The notes: generated by a model from the letters alone, not told the origin. Positions 33,852 to 43,388 are shown, counted from the first letter of the stretch. The stretch: 64,000 nucleotides of DNA from Pseudobdellovibrionaceae bacterium (GCA_021731025.1 JAKFYD010000037.1:37534-101533), one strand, 5' to 3'. Translations and numbers: made by a program.

Positions 33852-36569
33852 ATGGCTAAGCCTCTGAGTTGCTTCATTGTAACTATTCAAAATGAATCCG
33901 GAGTCGACTACAAAATCGTGGATGATAAATCATTCACGATTGGTCGTTCTTTAGAAGCTACCTTGGCTTTAAGTGATGCAAACATCAGTCGCATTCACGT
34001 TGTGGTTTCTATGAAACACGATCGTGTGTGGATTGAAGATCAGGGTTCTGCTAATGGAACCTTGGTTAATGGCGAAAAGATCGCGCCCCACAAGATGGTG
34101 GCTTTAGCTGCCGTTGACAAAGTTCGTCTTGGTCTATCGACCGTTGAATTCGGCATTAACACCATTGAAAAATGTTTTAAAAGAGAAGAGCTGAAAGACA
34201 GTGAACTTCCTAAGCAAGATAAGGAATCTTTGCTGGCCTTGGTGCATGGAGCTCATGCTGAAGCTCAGCGCTTGGTTAAACTAGGTCAAGATCACAATGA
34301 AAAGTTAATTAAATCTGCTGAAACCAAAGCCGCACAAATCGAGCAAAGTGCCGAGCAAAACAAAGATGAATTGATTCGTTCAGCCAGAGATCAAGGCGAA
34401 CAGATCATTCAAGAGTGCAAGAAAAAAGGGGCTCATCTGATTTTCGAAGCCGAGCAGAACGCTCGTAAAGCTGTCGAAAATATTCATACGATGGCCGAAA
34501 CCACTCGACGGGAAGCTGAAACTTATTTTCAAGCTCAGACAGCTGCAGCTCAAGTTAAAGCCGATGAAATCATCGCTAAACACACGGAAATGGGTAAAGA
34601 CCTTATTCAAGAAGCTTTACTTCAGTCGCAGATCAAAGCGGAGCAGTTGGAAAAAGATTATTTAGAGCGAGCCCGCATTCGTGGTGAAGAAGAAGCTCAT
34701 GCTCTTTTGGAAAAGGCAAAAACAGAAGCCAGTAACGAGCGTCAGCAACTTCTTTTAGAGGCGCAAAAAGAAATAGATCATTGGATAACTCAAAAAACAG
34801 AAATCGAAGTCGCTGTGACCGAGCTTGTCGAGCGCAAAAAAATAGCGGAAGTTGAATATAAAGACTATGCCGATCGAGTCGCAGGCGAAAAAGAAAAGCT
34901 TTTGCAAGAGCGCCGACAATCTATTCTGAAGGAAACTGAAGAAATTCTGGAAGAGCTTGAAAAACAAAATCGTAAGTATGAAGAAAACCGTGCCGCCTTT
35001 GCCCGCGAAACAGCCGAACAGATCGAAAAACAAACTCGCGAAGTCAACATGGCTGTTAAAAATCAAAGAAATGAGTTGGCTCAGCTCACCAAAGAGACCA
35101 ATGAGCTTTCGCATCGTTTAGAGCAAAAGCGTAAAATCTTTGATGAGGAAATGCAGTTACAACGGGAGCTTAAAGAAAAAGAAGCTCTTCGCTTTTATGA
35201 CGAGAAAAAACAAGAAATTGAACTTTTGTCTCAACAGCGTCAGAAAGAAATTGAAGTCGCCAAAAGGGAAAAAGAAGAAGAAGCGGAAATTTTCGTTAAA
35301 TCGAAAAAATTAGAGTATGAAAAACTACGGAATTCCACCGAAGAAACCATTAAAAAACTGGAAACTGAAAAATCAACTTTGGAAAAAGATGTCCAGCGCC
35401 GACGGGATGAGCTTTTGGACATCACCGAACGACATCAGGAATCAGAAAACCGAGTTAAAGTTCTTGAGCCTCAATTCTTAAGAATGAAATCCGAGATGCA
35501 AGCCTATGAGAATCAAACAGATTCTTTAAAAAGTCTGCTTAAAGAGCAGGAAAATAAAAAAGGACATCTCAGTTTGCAGATCCAAGAAATTCAGGAAAAA
35601 ATGAATCATCTCAGAAAAGACTACGAATCCCAAACGGCCGAATACAAATCGAAATTGGATCAAGAATACAACCGCTTACGTCGTGAACAGGAAGATCAAC
35701 TTGAACGGCTTCATCACGATGAAATGTTAAGGGCTAAAAAAGTTCGCGAAGAGCTTGCTGAAAATCTATTTCGCGAAAAGGATAAGATTTCAAAAGACAT
35801 CTTTCATTCTCTAGAGATTGAAATCGTGAAAGTCATTAAACCTGCGGACTGGTCGACGATTTCTCAATCCATCAAAGAGAAAATTCATCAGACTTTAGAA
35901 GATCGAACAATCACTGTGTCCACAGACAGCAATAGCGAGGGCGCCGAGACCATTTCTATACCGAAAAAGAAAAGGGCAGAAAGAATGTCTTACTGGATGC
36001 AGGGGATTATGGCCGGGATGTTGGCTCTTTATTTAGGTCAATACTCTTATCAGAAATTTCAAGAAGACGGCAACCCGATGAAAACTGCGGCCGAGGAAGA
36101 CGCAAAAAAACGTGCTGAGGATTTAGAGCGGCGTAAATTCAATCCGCCCCAAACTGATGAGCTTCGAGAGTCTTACGTTGATTCGGTGATTTATACGGAA
36201 AACTTTGTCCAAAACTATTTAAATGAAGAATTCCAAAACAAATGGTTGAAATCATCCTCCAGTTATTTGCTTCGTCAGTGGCGGATTGAAGAAAACAAGA
36301 CAATTGAAATTTTGTCTGCGGTGAATTCACTCATCAAAACTTTGGAAGAAAAAAAACAAAATATTCATCCAGATTTTATTGACGATGGCATAGCTAAAAT
36401 GAATGAGCTTGAAGCTGTTAGTTCAGAACGACTTAAAGAAATGCTAGGATCTGAAGTCAAGTACCAGGCTTTTCGTCGATACGAGAAAAGATTCTATCTA
36501 AAAGAATATCAGGGACGCGCCCCAGCAACATCGGAAGCAGATAAAGTCGAACCCACTGAAGATAAATAA
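33852..36569 (+). CDS. FHA-domain, long coiled-coil, membrane-anchored protein
   Basis: 905 residues from ATG 33852. An FHA phosphothreonine-binding domain occupies ~8-100: GRS (31-33), SRIH (46-49), NGT (68-70) and NG (73-74) are all conserved. Residues ~115-690 form an almost unbroken Glu/Lys/Gln-rich coiled coil. A single membrane helix (MSYWMQGIMAGMLALYLGQYSY, about 712-735) precedes a ~170-residue helical C-terminal domain. With a cytoplasmic FHA the C-terminus is periplasmic. It is the third gene after the MotB- and MotA-like genes and likely couples that motor to a phosphorylated partner. Confidence 0.85.
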   Translation: MAKPLSCFIVTIQNESGVDYKIVDDKSFTIGRSLEATLALSDANISRIHVVVSMKHDRVWIEDQGSANGTLVNGEKIAPHKMVALAAVDKVRLGLSTVEFGINTIEKCFKREELKDSELPKQDKESLLALVHGAHAEAQRLVKLGQDHNEKLIKSAETKAAQIEQSAEQNKDELIRSARDQGEQIIQECKKKGAHLIFEAEQNARKAVENIHTMAETTRREAETYFQAQTAAAQVKADEIIAKHTEMGKDLIQEALLQSQIKAEQLEKDYLERARIRGEEEAHALLEKAKTEASNERQQLLLEAQKEIDHWITQKTEIEVAVTELVERKKIAEVEYKDYADRVAGEKEKLLQERRQSILKETEEILEELEKQNRKYEENRAAFARETAEQIEKQTREVNMAVKNQRNELAQLTKETNELSHRLEQKRKIFDEEMQLQRELKEKEALRFYDEKKQEIELLSQQRQKEIEVAKREKEEEAEIFVKSKKLEYEKLRNSTEETIKKLETEKSTLEKDVQRRRDELLDITERHQESENRVKVLEPQFLRMKSEMQAYENQTDSLKSLLKEQENKKGHLSLQIQEIQEKMNHLRKDYESQTAEYKSKLDQEYNRLRREQEDQLERLHHDEMLRAKKVREELAENLFREKDKISKDIFHSLEIEIVKVIKPADWSTISQSIKEKIHQTLEDRTITVSTDSNSEGAETISIPKKKRAERMSYWMQGIMAGMLALYLGQYSYQKFQEDGNPMKTAAEEDAKKRAEDLERRKFNPPQTDELRESYVDSVIYTENFVQNYLNEEFQNKWLKSSSSYLLRQWRIEENKTIEILSAVNSLIKTLEEKKQNIHPDFIDDGIAKMNELEAVSSERLKEMLGSEVKYQAFRRYEKRFYLKEYQGRAPATSEADKVEPTEDK

Positions 36570-36647
36570 GCCCTTGCCTTGACGGTTTATGGAAAAGACT
36601 CATCGTTTATCTAATTGGGGTTACAAGAAGCCCCAGACGGAGGATGT

Positions 36648-39035
36648 ATGTCGTTTCCAATAGGGACGGTAGCTGTATTGCCACTCAGGAACAGCGTTCT
36701 TTATCCTGGCATTACACAAATTATTCGAGTCGGTCGTGAAAAAAGTGTGAAGGCGCTTCACCGTGCTTTTGAACAAAAAAACTGGATTTTAACTTTTGCT
36801 CAGAAAAATCAGAGCAAAGCGGTAGAGACAATGAATGACCTTTATCCTATCGGGGTATTGGCGAAAATAGAAGATGTCAAAGGTTCGAAAGAATCTGGGT
36901 ATCAAGTCACTATTCGCGGAAATAAAAAAGTTAAGATTGATGATATCAGTAATCTGCATGGTTATTTTGAAGCAAGGTATGAAACATTAGATGATGTGGC
37001 GGACATTGATTTGCCGACACAACAAGCTTTGTTGGGTTCATTGAAAGAGCTATCGAAGGACATTTTAAAGTTGATTCCAGCAAATACGGAAGCTTTGACG
37101 GAGGGATTAGAGTCTATCGATGATCTCCCTTCGTTGGTTTATTTATGTGCTGCACATGCTGATTTCCCGATTCCAGAAAAACAAAAAATTTTAGAGACTT
37201 TAACTTTGAAAGAGAGAACTTTCAGTATCTTAGGTCTATTGCAAGAACTGAAAAGCACCTTGCAAGTTCAGGCCGAGATTCGCGAGAAGCTCACTTCAAA
37301 ATTTGGACAAAGTCACCGGCAACAGATTTTGCGCGAGCAATTGAAAACTATTAAAGAAGAATTGGGTGAAGAAGAAACTTCAGTTGCAGACGATTATCAG
37401 AAAAAAGTTGAAGAAGCGAATATGCCTAAAGAGGCTCTTGATTTGGCTCTGCAACAAGTGGATCGTTTGAATGAAATTAACAATGCATCACCCGAATACC
37501 ACGTGATTCGCAATCATTTGGATTTGATGGTGGCCTTGCCTTGGAGTAAATCCGCTCCCGAGCAAGAGATTGATCTCGAAAAAGCACGCCAGATTTTGGA
37601 CGAAGACCACGAAGGCTTAGAGAAAATCAAAACTCGTATTCTTCAGCATTTAGCTGTGATGAAACTTAAAAAAGATAAAAAAGGTTCGATCTTACTCTTC
37701 ATTGGGCCTCCCGGAGTTGGAAAAACTTCCTTAGGGCAAAGTATTGCTCGAGCTCTCGGCAAGAAATACACTCGGGTCAGTGTGGGAGGCATTCGCGATG
37801 ACGCTGAAATCAGAGGACATCGTCGCACTTACATTGGGTCGCTTCCGGGACGAATCATCAATGGCATAAAAAAAGCGGGTGAAAATAATCCTATTTTTGT
37901 GCTGGATGAAATTGATAAATTATCTCGAGGTTTCAGTGGCGATCCGGCCAGTGCCTTGTTGGAAGTTTTAGATCCTGAGCAAAATAACAGTTTCTTAGAT
38001 CACTATTTAGATGTGGGTTTTGATTTATCGAAAGTTTTTTTCATCGCTACGGCGAACTCACTGGAAGGAATTCCTGGGCCATTGCTCGACCGCATGGAAG
38101 TGATCGAAGTTTCGGGCTATACGACGGCTGAAAAACTGGCTATTGCTAAAAATCATTTGGTCAGCAAACAGTTAGAAGAACACGGTTTGACAGCCAATGA
38201 TTTACTGATCTCGACAGATGTTCTGATGAAAGTCATTACCAGCTACACCCGCGAAGCCGGTGTGCGTGAGCTGCAAAGAAAAATTGCGACCATTTGTCGA
38301 GCCTCTTCGGAAAAAGTTCTTAAGGCAGTTGTTAAACCAATTGTGGTGACCGTTGGCGATCTGGAAGAAATTTTAGGTCAAGAGCGTTTCTACAGCGAAG
38401 TGACTGAAAATGTAGTTACTCCGGGTGTAGTGACGGGACTAGCGTGGACTCCGGTCGGAGGAGACATCCTCTTTGTCGAATCTGCGTTAATGCCAGGTAA
38501 AGGAGAGCTTATTATCACAGGGCAGTTAGGTGATGTGATGAAAGAGTCTGCGCAAATTGCACTGAGTCTTATTAAGTCTCGCTTGCCTCTCTTTGGTCCC
38601 CCAATTGATTTTTCAAAGCAAGACGTGCACATTCACGTTCCGGCAGGAGCAATCCCAAAAGATGGTCCTTCGGCGGGAGTCACTATGCTAACATCGATGG
38701 CCTCTCTTTTTGTTAAAAAAGGAGTAAGCCCGCAGCTAGCAATGACCGGCGAAATTACTTTGCGTGGTTCAGTGATGCCCGTTGGTGGAATTAAAGAAAA
38801 AGTTCTTGCGGCACATCGCGCGGGCGTTAAAGAAATTTTGATTCCGCGAAGAAATGAGAAGGATTTGAAGGAAGTGCCACAGGAAATTAAAAGAGATTTA
38901 AAAGTGCACTTGGTGGACGATGTCCAAGGTGTGTTAAAAGTCGCTTTAGGTTTAGTGGCGCCTGTTCCTAACACTTCAATGAAAATCTCGGAAGGTGAGC
39001 AAAAGCCTTTTGCTTTCCCCGCAGAGCTTAGTTAA
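36648..39035 (+). CDS. lon: ATP-dependent protease Lon
   Basis: 795 residues from ATG 36648 with GGAGG just upstream. N-terminal substrate domain (VAVLPLRNSVLYPGI), coiled middle, AAA+ module with Walker A GPPGVGKTS near 355 and Walker B FVLDEIDKL, and the protease domain with catalytic Ser in PKDGPSAGVT near 675 and Lys in GGIKEKVLAAHRAG near 717. Lon degrades damaged and regulatory proteins. A small hairpin (TGGGG/CCCCA, 36616-36635) lies just before the Shine-Dalgarno. It follows the FHA gene by 78 bases. Confidence 0.95.
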   Translation: MSFPIGTVAVLPLRNSVLYPGITQIIRVGREKSVKALHRAFEQKNWILTFAQKNQSKAVETMNDLYPIGVLAKIEDVKGSKESGYQVTIRGNKKVKIDDISNLHGYFEARYETLDDVADIDLPTQQALLGSLKELSKDILKLIPANTEALTEGLESIDDLPSLVYLCAAHADFPIPEKQKILETLTLKERTFSILGLLQELKSTLQVQAEIREKLTSKFGQSHRQQILREQLKTIKEELGEEETSVADDYQKKVEEANMPKEALDLALQQVDRLNEINNASPEYHVIRNHLDLMVALPWSKSAPEQEIDLEKARQILDEDHEGLEKIKTRILQHLAVMKLKKDKKGSILLFIGPPGVGKTSLGQSIARALGKKYTRVSVGGIRDDAEIRGHRRTYIGSLPGRIINGIKKAGENNPIFVLDEIDKLSRGFSGDPASALLEVLDPEQNNSFLDHYLDVGFDLSKVFFIATANSLEGIPGPLLDRMEVIEVSGYTTAEKLAIAKNHLVSKQLEEHGLTANDLLISTDVLMKVITSYTREAGVRELQRKIATICRASSEKVLKAVVKPIVVTVGDLEEILGQERFYSEVTENVVTPGVVTGLAWTPVGGDILFVESALMPGKGELIITGQLGDVMKESAQIALSLIKSRLPLFGPPIDFSKQDVHIHVPAGAIPKDGPSAGVTMLTSMASLFVKKGVSPQLAMTGEITLRGSVMPVGGIKEKVLAAHRAGVKEILIPRRNEKDLKEVPQEIKRDLKVHLVDDVQGVLKVALGLVAPVPNTSMKISEGEQKPFAFPAELS

Positions 39036-39040
39036 CATTT

Positions 39041-39061
39041 CCCCGGCCTTGAAGGCCGGGG
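39041..39061 (+). terminator. GC-rich hairpin between lon and the next lipoprotein gene
   Basis: CCCCGGCCTT and AAGGCCGGGG form a stem with a minimal loop, six bases after lon. No T tract follows. The right arm merges into GGGGGG, the only Shine-Dalgarno-like sequence for the gene starting at 39069, so the hairpin may also restrict translation of that gene. Confidence 0.55.
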
Positions 39062-39068
39062 GGTATTT

Positions 39069-39599
39069 ATGAAATCACTTCAGGTAATTTTAAAATTGTC
39101 GTTAATGATGGGACTTATTTCACTCGCAGCTTGTGATGAAGTTGAATTCCGAAACGGTCGTGTTCCTGCAGAGTATGTGGCGCAGGCTCAAGCTTCGGCC
39201 GGAACCTTCAAAGGAAAATTTTTAGGTCAAGAAGGCGAACTGACTTTATCTCTCCAAGATGATGTTGCGCTTCTTACTTATAACTCCGATAAGGGAAACG
39301 ATTTGCTCGGAAATGAATGCCAATCGAGAATAGGTCATTTAAAAAAAGCGCGCATTAAGGACAACAAACGCATCACTCATCTGTATTTTTCTTTTAACGC
39401 GGGGAAGTGTGATATTCCAGGGCGTGAATTAGATTTAGAATTCTCGAAAGATTATAAGAGGATCACTCTCTACTTGGAAGATTATGACTCGATCACACAA
39501 GAGTGTGAGTGGGTTCAGCGAAATCCTCCGGCTCCACCGATCTATGAATGTCGTAATTTCGCTCGTAAGCGCTATTTTACGGGTAGCTTTGTTCGTTGA
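39069..39599 (+). CDS. Lipoprotein of unknown function
   Basis: 176 residues. Canonical lipobox LISLAAC with the lipidated Cys at about residue 19. The mature domain is beta-rich with pairs of cysteines (GNECQSRIG, AGKCDIPG, QECEWVQ, YECRNFA) that could form disulfides, resembling a small lipocalin-like or binding barrel. The start ATG lies under a possible hairpin that covers its Shine-Dalgarno. No family recognised. Confidence 0.7.
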   Translation: MKSLQVILKLSLMMGLISLAACDEVEFRNGRVPAEYVAQAQASAGTFKGKFLGQEGELTLSLQDDVALLTYNSDKGNDLLGNECQSRIGHLKKARIKDNKRITHLYFSFNAGKCDIPGRELDLEFSKDYKRITLYLEDYDSITQECEWVQRNPPAPPIYECRNFARKRYFTGSFVR

Positions 39600-39698
39600 C
39601 AGACCTGCTTCCCCCTGGATACGTTTTTAAAGGGAGCCATGCACTTTAAGTTTTAGCAAAGGCTTTCCGTATTAACCACAGTTACAGAGGGGGACTTT

Positions 39699-40145
39699 TT
39701 GAAAAGTATTATCATTATAGCATCGACTGTTTTTAGTTTAGGCGCTTGGGCTCAGTTCCAAGATTGTGTGAATGAAGATTTTCAGAAAAATGGTTGGACG
39801 ATCCACAGCTCTTCAGAGTTCGAAACGATTTACAAAGACATTCGTAAAAAAACAACCGAAGGCGTTGCCGATAAGACAATGGTTCAAGACATCGAGGCTA
39901 TGTTTATGACTCCTAACAGTTTTATCACTCCAGATTATTATGTTCGTGCAACGACTTGGGATGTTTTAGCGACCTCCAATGATGTTATGTATGGGGACAT
40001 TGCTATTTTTGTCGATCACTTTAAGCCAGAAACGGCGCTGGAAGTGCGTTGGTTTGATGGCGAAAAACGACATCTTGTTTACAATGACAAAATTCTTAGC
40101 TGTGCTGTAACAACACGGCTACCCATTGCTAACACAATTTTTTAA
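39699..40145 (+). CDS. Small secreted protein, unknown
   Basis: 148 residues starting at TTG 39699 with AGAGGGGGAC immediately upstream. Signal peptide ends LGAWAQ. The mature chain contains two cysteines (FQDCVNE and ILSCAVT) and a YYVRATTWDVLAT segment; no domain recognised. It is probably an independent unit; its end abuts the convergent haem lipoprotein gene with no spacing. Confidence 0.65.
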   Translation: MKSIIIIASTVFSLGAWAQFQDCVNEDFQKNGWTIHSSSEFETIYKDIRKKTTEGVADKTMVQDIEAMFMTPNSFITPDYYVRATTWDVLATSNDVMYGDIAIFVDHFKPETALEVRWFDGEKRHLVYNDKILSCAVTTRLPIANTIF

Positions 40146-40559
40146 TTAATCTTTCGCGCCGTTGAGTATCCAAGTTCGGATAATCTCGATCTCCTGAGGT
40201 TTCAAAGGGCCAAACCCTTCCTCAGGAGGGGGCATAGGTTTACGTTTTTCTCTTCCATCGATTGCTATCAATAAGCCCGAATTAAGATCCCCTGGAATAA
40301 CGAGATCACGTGGCGACGTTAATAAAGAAGTTCGATCCAGCAAAACCCGATGAGCTGGCTTTCCTAAAGAATGACAAGAAATACACTGTCGAGCAAAAAT
40401 GTACTGATATATCGAATCAAAGGTGGGCTTCAAATTTCTTGCGGCCACGACGGATGCGTCCTCGGGACGTTGAACTTCACGAGTCGAAACATAATTGCAG
40501 GAGCTTAAAACCCCTGCGACCAATAATGCTAAAATAATATTTTTTTGAAGCTCAGCCAT
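40146..40559 (-). CDS. Mono-haem c-type cytochrome lipoprotein
   Basis: 137 residues. Lipobox VLSSC (Cys21, canonical). Haem motif CISCH at 59-63, followed by a probable distal Met in RKPMPPPEEG and the closing helix PQEIEIIRTWILNGAKD, the same minimal domain as in the 19-31 kb cluster. It lies eight bases downstream of a periplasmic protein gene on the same strand and is likely co-transcribed. Confidence 0.83.
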   Translation of the reverse strand: MAELQKNIILALLVAGVLSSCNYVSTREVQRPEDASVVAARNLKPTFDSIYQYIFARQCISCHSLGKPAHRVLLDRTSLLTSPRDLVIPGDLNSGLLIAIDGREKRKPMPPPEEGFGPLKPQEIEIIRTWILNGAKD

Positions 40560-40567
40560 TTTAATTA

Positions 40568-41143
40568 TTATTCAATTGTGTGAGTGATAAATTTACCATC
40601 CATTTTAAGATAAACATTCAAAGTCTGTGCCTGAGCGGATGTCGAAAACTTTACGACAGCGACGCTTTCCTCGCGATAGATTGTTTTACCTAAAGTGGCG
40701 CGAGTCATTGACAAGAAATAAGGTTCAATTTCTTGTTTGGCTGTATTTTCCAAAACAAAGTGCATCGCATTTTCCATCAGCGTTGCTGGATCTTTCGGAG
40801 ACCAAGCCGGATCGGCTCCAGCAGTACCGCCTTCGACAGGAGTAAAGCTGATAAATTTTCCGTTCGCATCAAATGTCAAAGTCAGTTGGAGTGGGGCGCC
40901 TGAAGCCGGAGTGGTTTGGCTGACGACAGCGCGGTAAGCTTCCGGAGTGCCTTGAGGTTTTGTAACGTCGATGGTTTCTAAACGATTTAAAAATTGAGGA
41001 TCAATTTTTTTAAGTGTGACTAGGCGGTCAATTCGGTGAACAGCTAATTCAGCAATTTTTCCTGTGGTGATGCGAGGATCTTCGGCAGAAAATGCTGAAA
41101 ATGAACTGAATAAAAATAAAAAACTTACGGCCAATAATTTCAT
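40568..41143 (-). CDS. Periplasmic protein paired with haem lipoprotein
   Basis: 191 residues from the ATG at 41143, which has CCGGAGG upstream; the longer open frame lacks a site. Signal peptide ends FSAFSA. The mature part has alternating beta and helical segments (LTLTFDANGKFISFTP ... NVYLKMDGKFITHTIE) and no cysteine, so no haem. Function unknown. The following gene on the same strand encodes the mono-haem lipoprotein, suggesting a shared redox-related role. Confidence 0.68.
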   Translation of the reverse strand: MKLLAVSFLFLFSSFSAFSAEDPRITTGKIAELAVHRIDRLVTLKKIDPQFLNRLETIDVTKPQGTPEAYRAVVSQTTPASGAPLQLTLTFDANGKFISFTPVEGGTAGADPAWSPKDPATLMENAMHFVLENTAKQEIEPYFLSMTRATLGKTIYREESVAVVKFSTSAQAQTLNVYLKMDGKFITHTIE

Positions 41144-41347
41144 GTTTTCTCCTCCGGAAAGTGACTTGTCATGATTCGCGCGAAAAAGGGCTAAGTTCAA
41201 CGAAAAATATAAAATTTTTAATATTGCACAAAAAAAGAAAATTTTCGTCCCTAAGTTCCCCGCAATTAATGCGACTGATGCAATGTTAAAAAGTTGAAAT
41301 CACAAGGGGAATGTCCTAGCGTGGAAAGCCACTTAGAGGAGGTTTCT

Positions 41348-41743
41348 ATGTTAAAATGCATTTTGCTTATTTTTCTTCCACTTTTTTCGGCCCACGCGGA
41401 TCATTCGGCGAAAGTTGGTGCTGACATGATTATTGAAGCTCAGAAAATGATCCAAGCTGGTGTCGCGGTGGTTGATGTTCGCCAGGAATCTTGCGAAGGT
41501 TATGTTAAGGGCGCTCACTTGATTTCTATTGATGATATCTTGGCAGGATCTCCTGCGGCGATGACAAAAATCAGTGAATTAACGGCTAATAAAACTAAAC
41601 CATTGGCTATTTATTGCCGGTCGGGAGCTCGATCAGCCAAAGTCGTCAGTTACCTCCGCAGTCAGGGTTATTCAAATTTACATAACTTAGGCGGCCTTGG
41701 TGATCATTACGATGCGGGAAGCATGCAGCGTTGTGGAAACTAA
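41348..41743 (+). CDS. Exported rhodanese-like protein
   Basis: 131 residues from ATG 41348, with AGAGGAGG upstream. Signal peptide ends SAHADH. A single rhodanese domain follows: VVDVRQESCEGYVKGAHLISIDD, then the active loop YCRSGARSAKV with the catalytic Cys and a final LHNLGG. Rhodaneses move sulfane sulfur. The extra Cys in the first motif and a terminal Cys could bond. Periplasmic rhodaneses handle thiosulfate or redox signalling; the substrate is unknown here. Confidence 0.88.
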   Translation: MLKCILLIFLPLFSAHADHSAKVGADMIIEAQKMIQAGVAVVDVRQESCEGYVKGAHLISIDDILAGSPAAMTKISELTANKTKPLAIYCRSGARSAKVVSYLRSQGYSNLHNLGGLGDHYDAGSMQRCGN

Positions 41744-41858
41744 CTGAATATTCAGGGAATTTTTTCACTCATAGGGACGCAGCCTTGTCTCGAACCTTAA
41801 AAGAGAGTATTTATTCCCCGTGTCTAATTTAGGTCATCAAAACCTGCGCGGGGAATTC

Positions 41859-42416
41859 ATGAAAGCTTTTATTTCCTTTGTTTTTTTATTCCTGGTTACA
41901 TTTTTCTTTTCACTTTTCTTAACTGAAACAAGCTTTGCTCAAATAAATTCGAATTGGCAGGCCATTAATTTAAAAGCCACCACAGGGGCAGTTGTTCGTG
42001 TCGAATATCAAATGAATCCACTTTGTCAGCCATTTGAACAAAATGGTCGGCGCGATTTCTTAGTTCGTATGGCTACAGCCTGGATCAGTGTCTATGGAAT
42101 TAGTCCCAAAAGCCAAGTTGAGGTCGAAATTCAGTCTTACAAACAAGATATGATTCCGCGAGGAAGTGGGCAAAACCCTATCCTTCGGACTTACGAACAC
42201 TATGATCGCAAAATCCGTTTGCAGAGTGGAGTCTTTAGCCGCCATGCAGGAAGCTTGGGCCTAGTGGCAACGCGCGTAACTTCGGGTTCAGCTCGAGTTG
42301 AGGATCGAATTTCTCAGCGCATACAAGTCAGGATCAACGGTGTTCCTTTAATTGATCCAATTAGCCGTACAGATTCTTTTGGAATTTCGATGTACGATAG
42401 AATTCCCTGTCTTTAA
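41859..42416 (+). CDS. Secreted protein, unknown
   Basis: 185 residues from ATG 41859 (GGGGAA upstream). A long hydrophobic signal peptide ends ETSFAQ. The mature domain is beta-rich with two cysteines (NPLCQPFE near the start and the penultimate Cys in IPCL), which could close the fold. No family recognised. Its stop overlaps by four bases the stop of the convergent gene that follows. Confidence 0.65.
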   Translation: MKAFISFVFLFLVTFFFSLFLTETSFAQINSNWQAINLKATTGAVVRVEYQMNPLCQPFEQNGRRDFLVRMATAWISVYGISPKSQVEVEIQSYKQDMIPRGSGQNPILRTYEHYDRKIRLQSGVFSRHAGSLGLVATRVTSGSARVEDRISQRIQVRINGVPLIDPISRTDSFGISMYDRIPCL

Positions 42417-43375
42417 TTATTCTCAGTGTACCGATAGATATTTGAAACCGTTCCCAAGGCTTGCCCAAGGCCGTCTGCGAAGATAGACCACTGGCCCGGC
42501 ATTGCTGGGCTTTCAAACTGAAATTGACCCAGTCGCACATTATCCCGAAGAACAAAAGGATTGTTTCCCGCAGTGATAATTAATTTTCGCGGGCGCTCGG
42601 AAACTTCAATGTTTAAGCTTTGAGACTCTCCGGCGAAAGCTCGTGGTAAGACTCCAAGAACTTGCCCTTGGCTGTTTTCAATTCTTACGGGGGGATGATA
42701 AATTTCATTTTCATTCGTGGGAATAAATCTTTTTACATGAATTGAAATTTTAGTTTCAGCAGGCGGCGTTTGAAGGTCAGGCAATGTCTGTTCGTTCTGT
42801 TTTCTTAAAGCTTTATCGAGACTCGCTAAAGTTTTTTCTAAGCCCTCATCAGGCGCAATTTTTTTATCAAAAAATGAAGTCGAAAGGTGAGGATTAGGAT
42901 TTTGCAATTGAGTTTTAACTAACAAATCCAAGTTCTTTTTGTAGTCACAACCAATCACTCCCAAAAATTTAAGATCGGAATGAAGGCCACGAAGAATGGG
43001 AGTCATGTCATAACCGTAAAGATCAATCAGAGCTGCTCGTTGAAATCCTGTAATTTGTTCCGAGCCGCTTCCCGCGTGAGCCACTAAAATAACTGCAGTA
43101 TTGTCTTTCGATTGAATGGCATCCCACAAATCATTTTGTCTGACAAAATGTCGAACATCAAGACGGTAGTTGCGCCCGCGAAAATGCTCGCGGAATTGTT
43201 CTTCGATCTTCAGATGATAGTTCCGATAACTTTCCTGAAAGAAAACGGGTTTCATGCTGGTCAGATTTAAAGAGGTTAGCAGAACAATTTTAGGTCTGTT
43301 AGTCGACGGGCTGTCGGCAATACCAAGTGAGACATTTAACAGAATAAAGAGCAAGAGCATGATTTTAGTGATCAT
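42413..43375 (-). CDS. Secreted protein with caspase-like His/Cys pattern
   Basis: 320 residues. Signal peptide ends LGIADS. Residues 30-150 show alternating strands and helices with a hydrophobic strand ending in His100 (AVILVAHAGSG) and a second ending in Cys143 (LKFLGVIGCDYKKN). This matches the spacing pattern of clan CD cysteine peptidases (caspase, clostripain), in which such a His and Cys form the dyad. The C-terminal half has beta-rich segments, possibly an Ig-like domain. Peptidase identity is an inference; it could be a non-catalytic relative. Confidence 0.6.
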   Translation of the reverse strand: MITKIMLLLFILLNVSLGIADSPSTNRPKIVLLTSLNLTSMKPVFFQESYRNYHLKIEEQFREHFRGRNYRLDVRHFVRQNDLWDAIQSKDNTAVILVAHAGSGSEQITGFQRAALIDLYGYDMTPILRGLHSDLKFLGVIGCDYKKNLDLLVKTQLQNPNPHLSTSFFDKKIAPDEGLEKTLASLDKALRKQNEQTLPDLQTPPAETKISIHVKRFIPTNENEIYHPPVRIENSQGQVLGVLPRAFAGESQSLNIEVSERPRKLIITAGNNPFVLRDNVRLGQFQFESPAMPGQWSIFADGLGQALGTVSNIYRYTENN

Positions 43376-43388
43376 TTTTATTCCTGTC

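Noticed and set aside
31195..36569. Zorya-type phage defence system
   Set aside because: The MotA/MotB-like pair is similar to ZorA/ZorB in style, but the neighbours are an FHA coiled-coil protein and Lon rather than ZorC/ZorD or ZorE, so no defence call is made.
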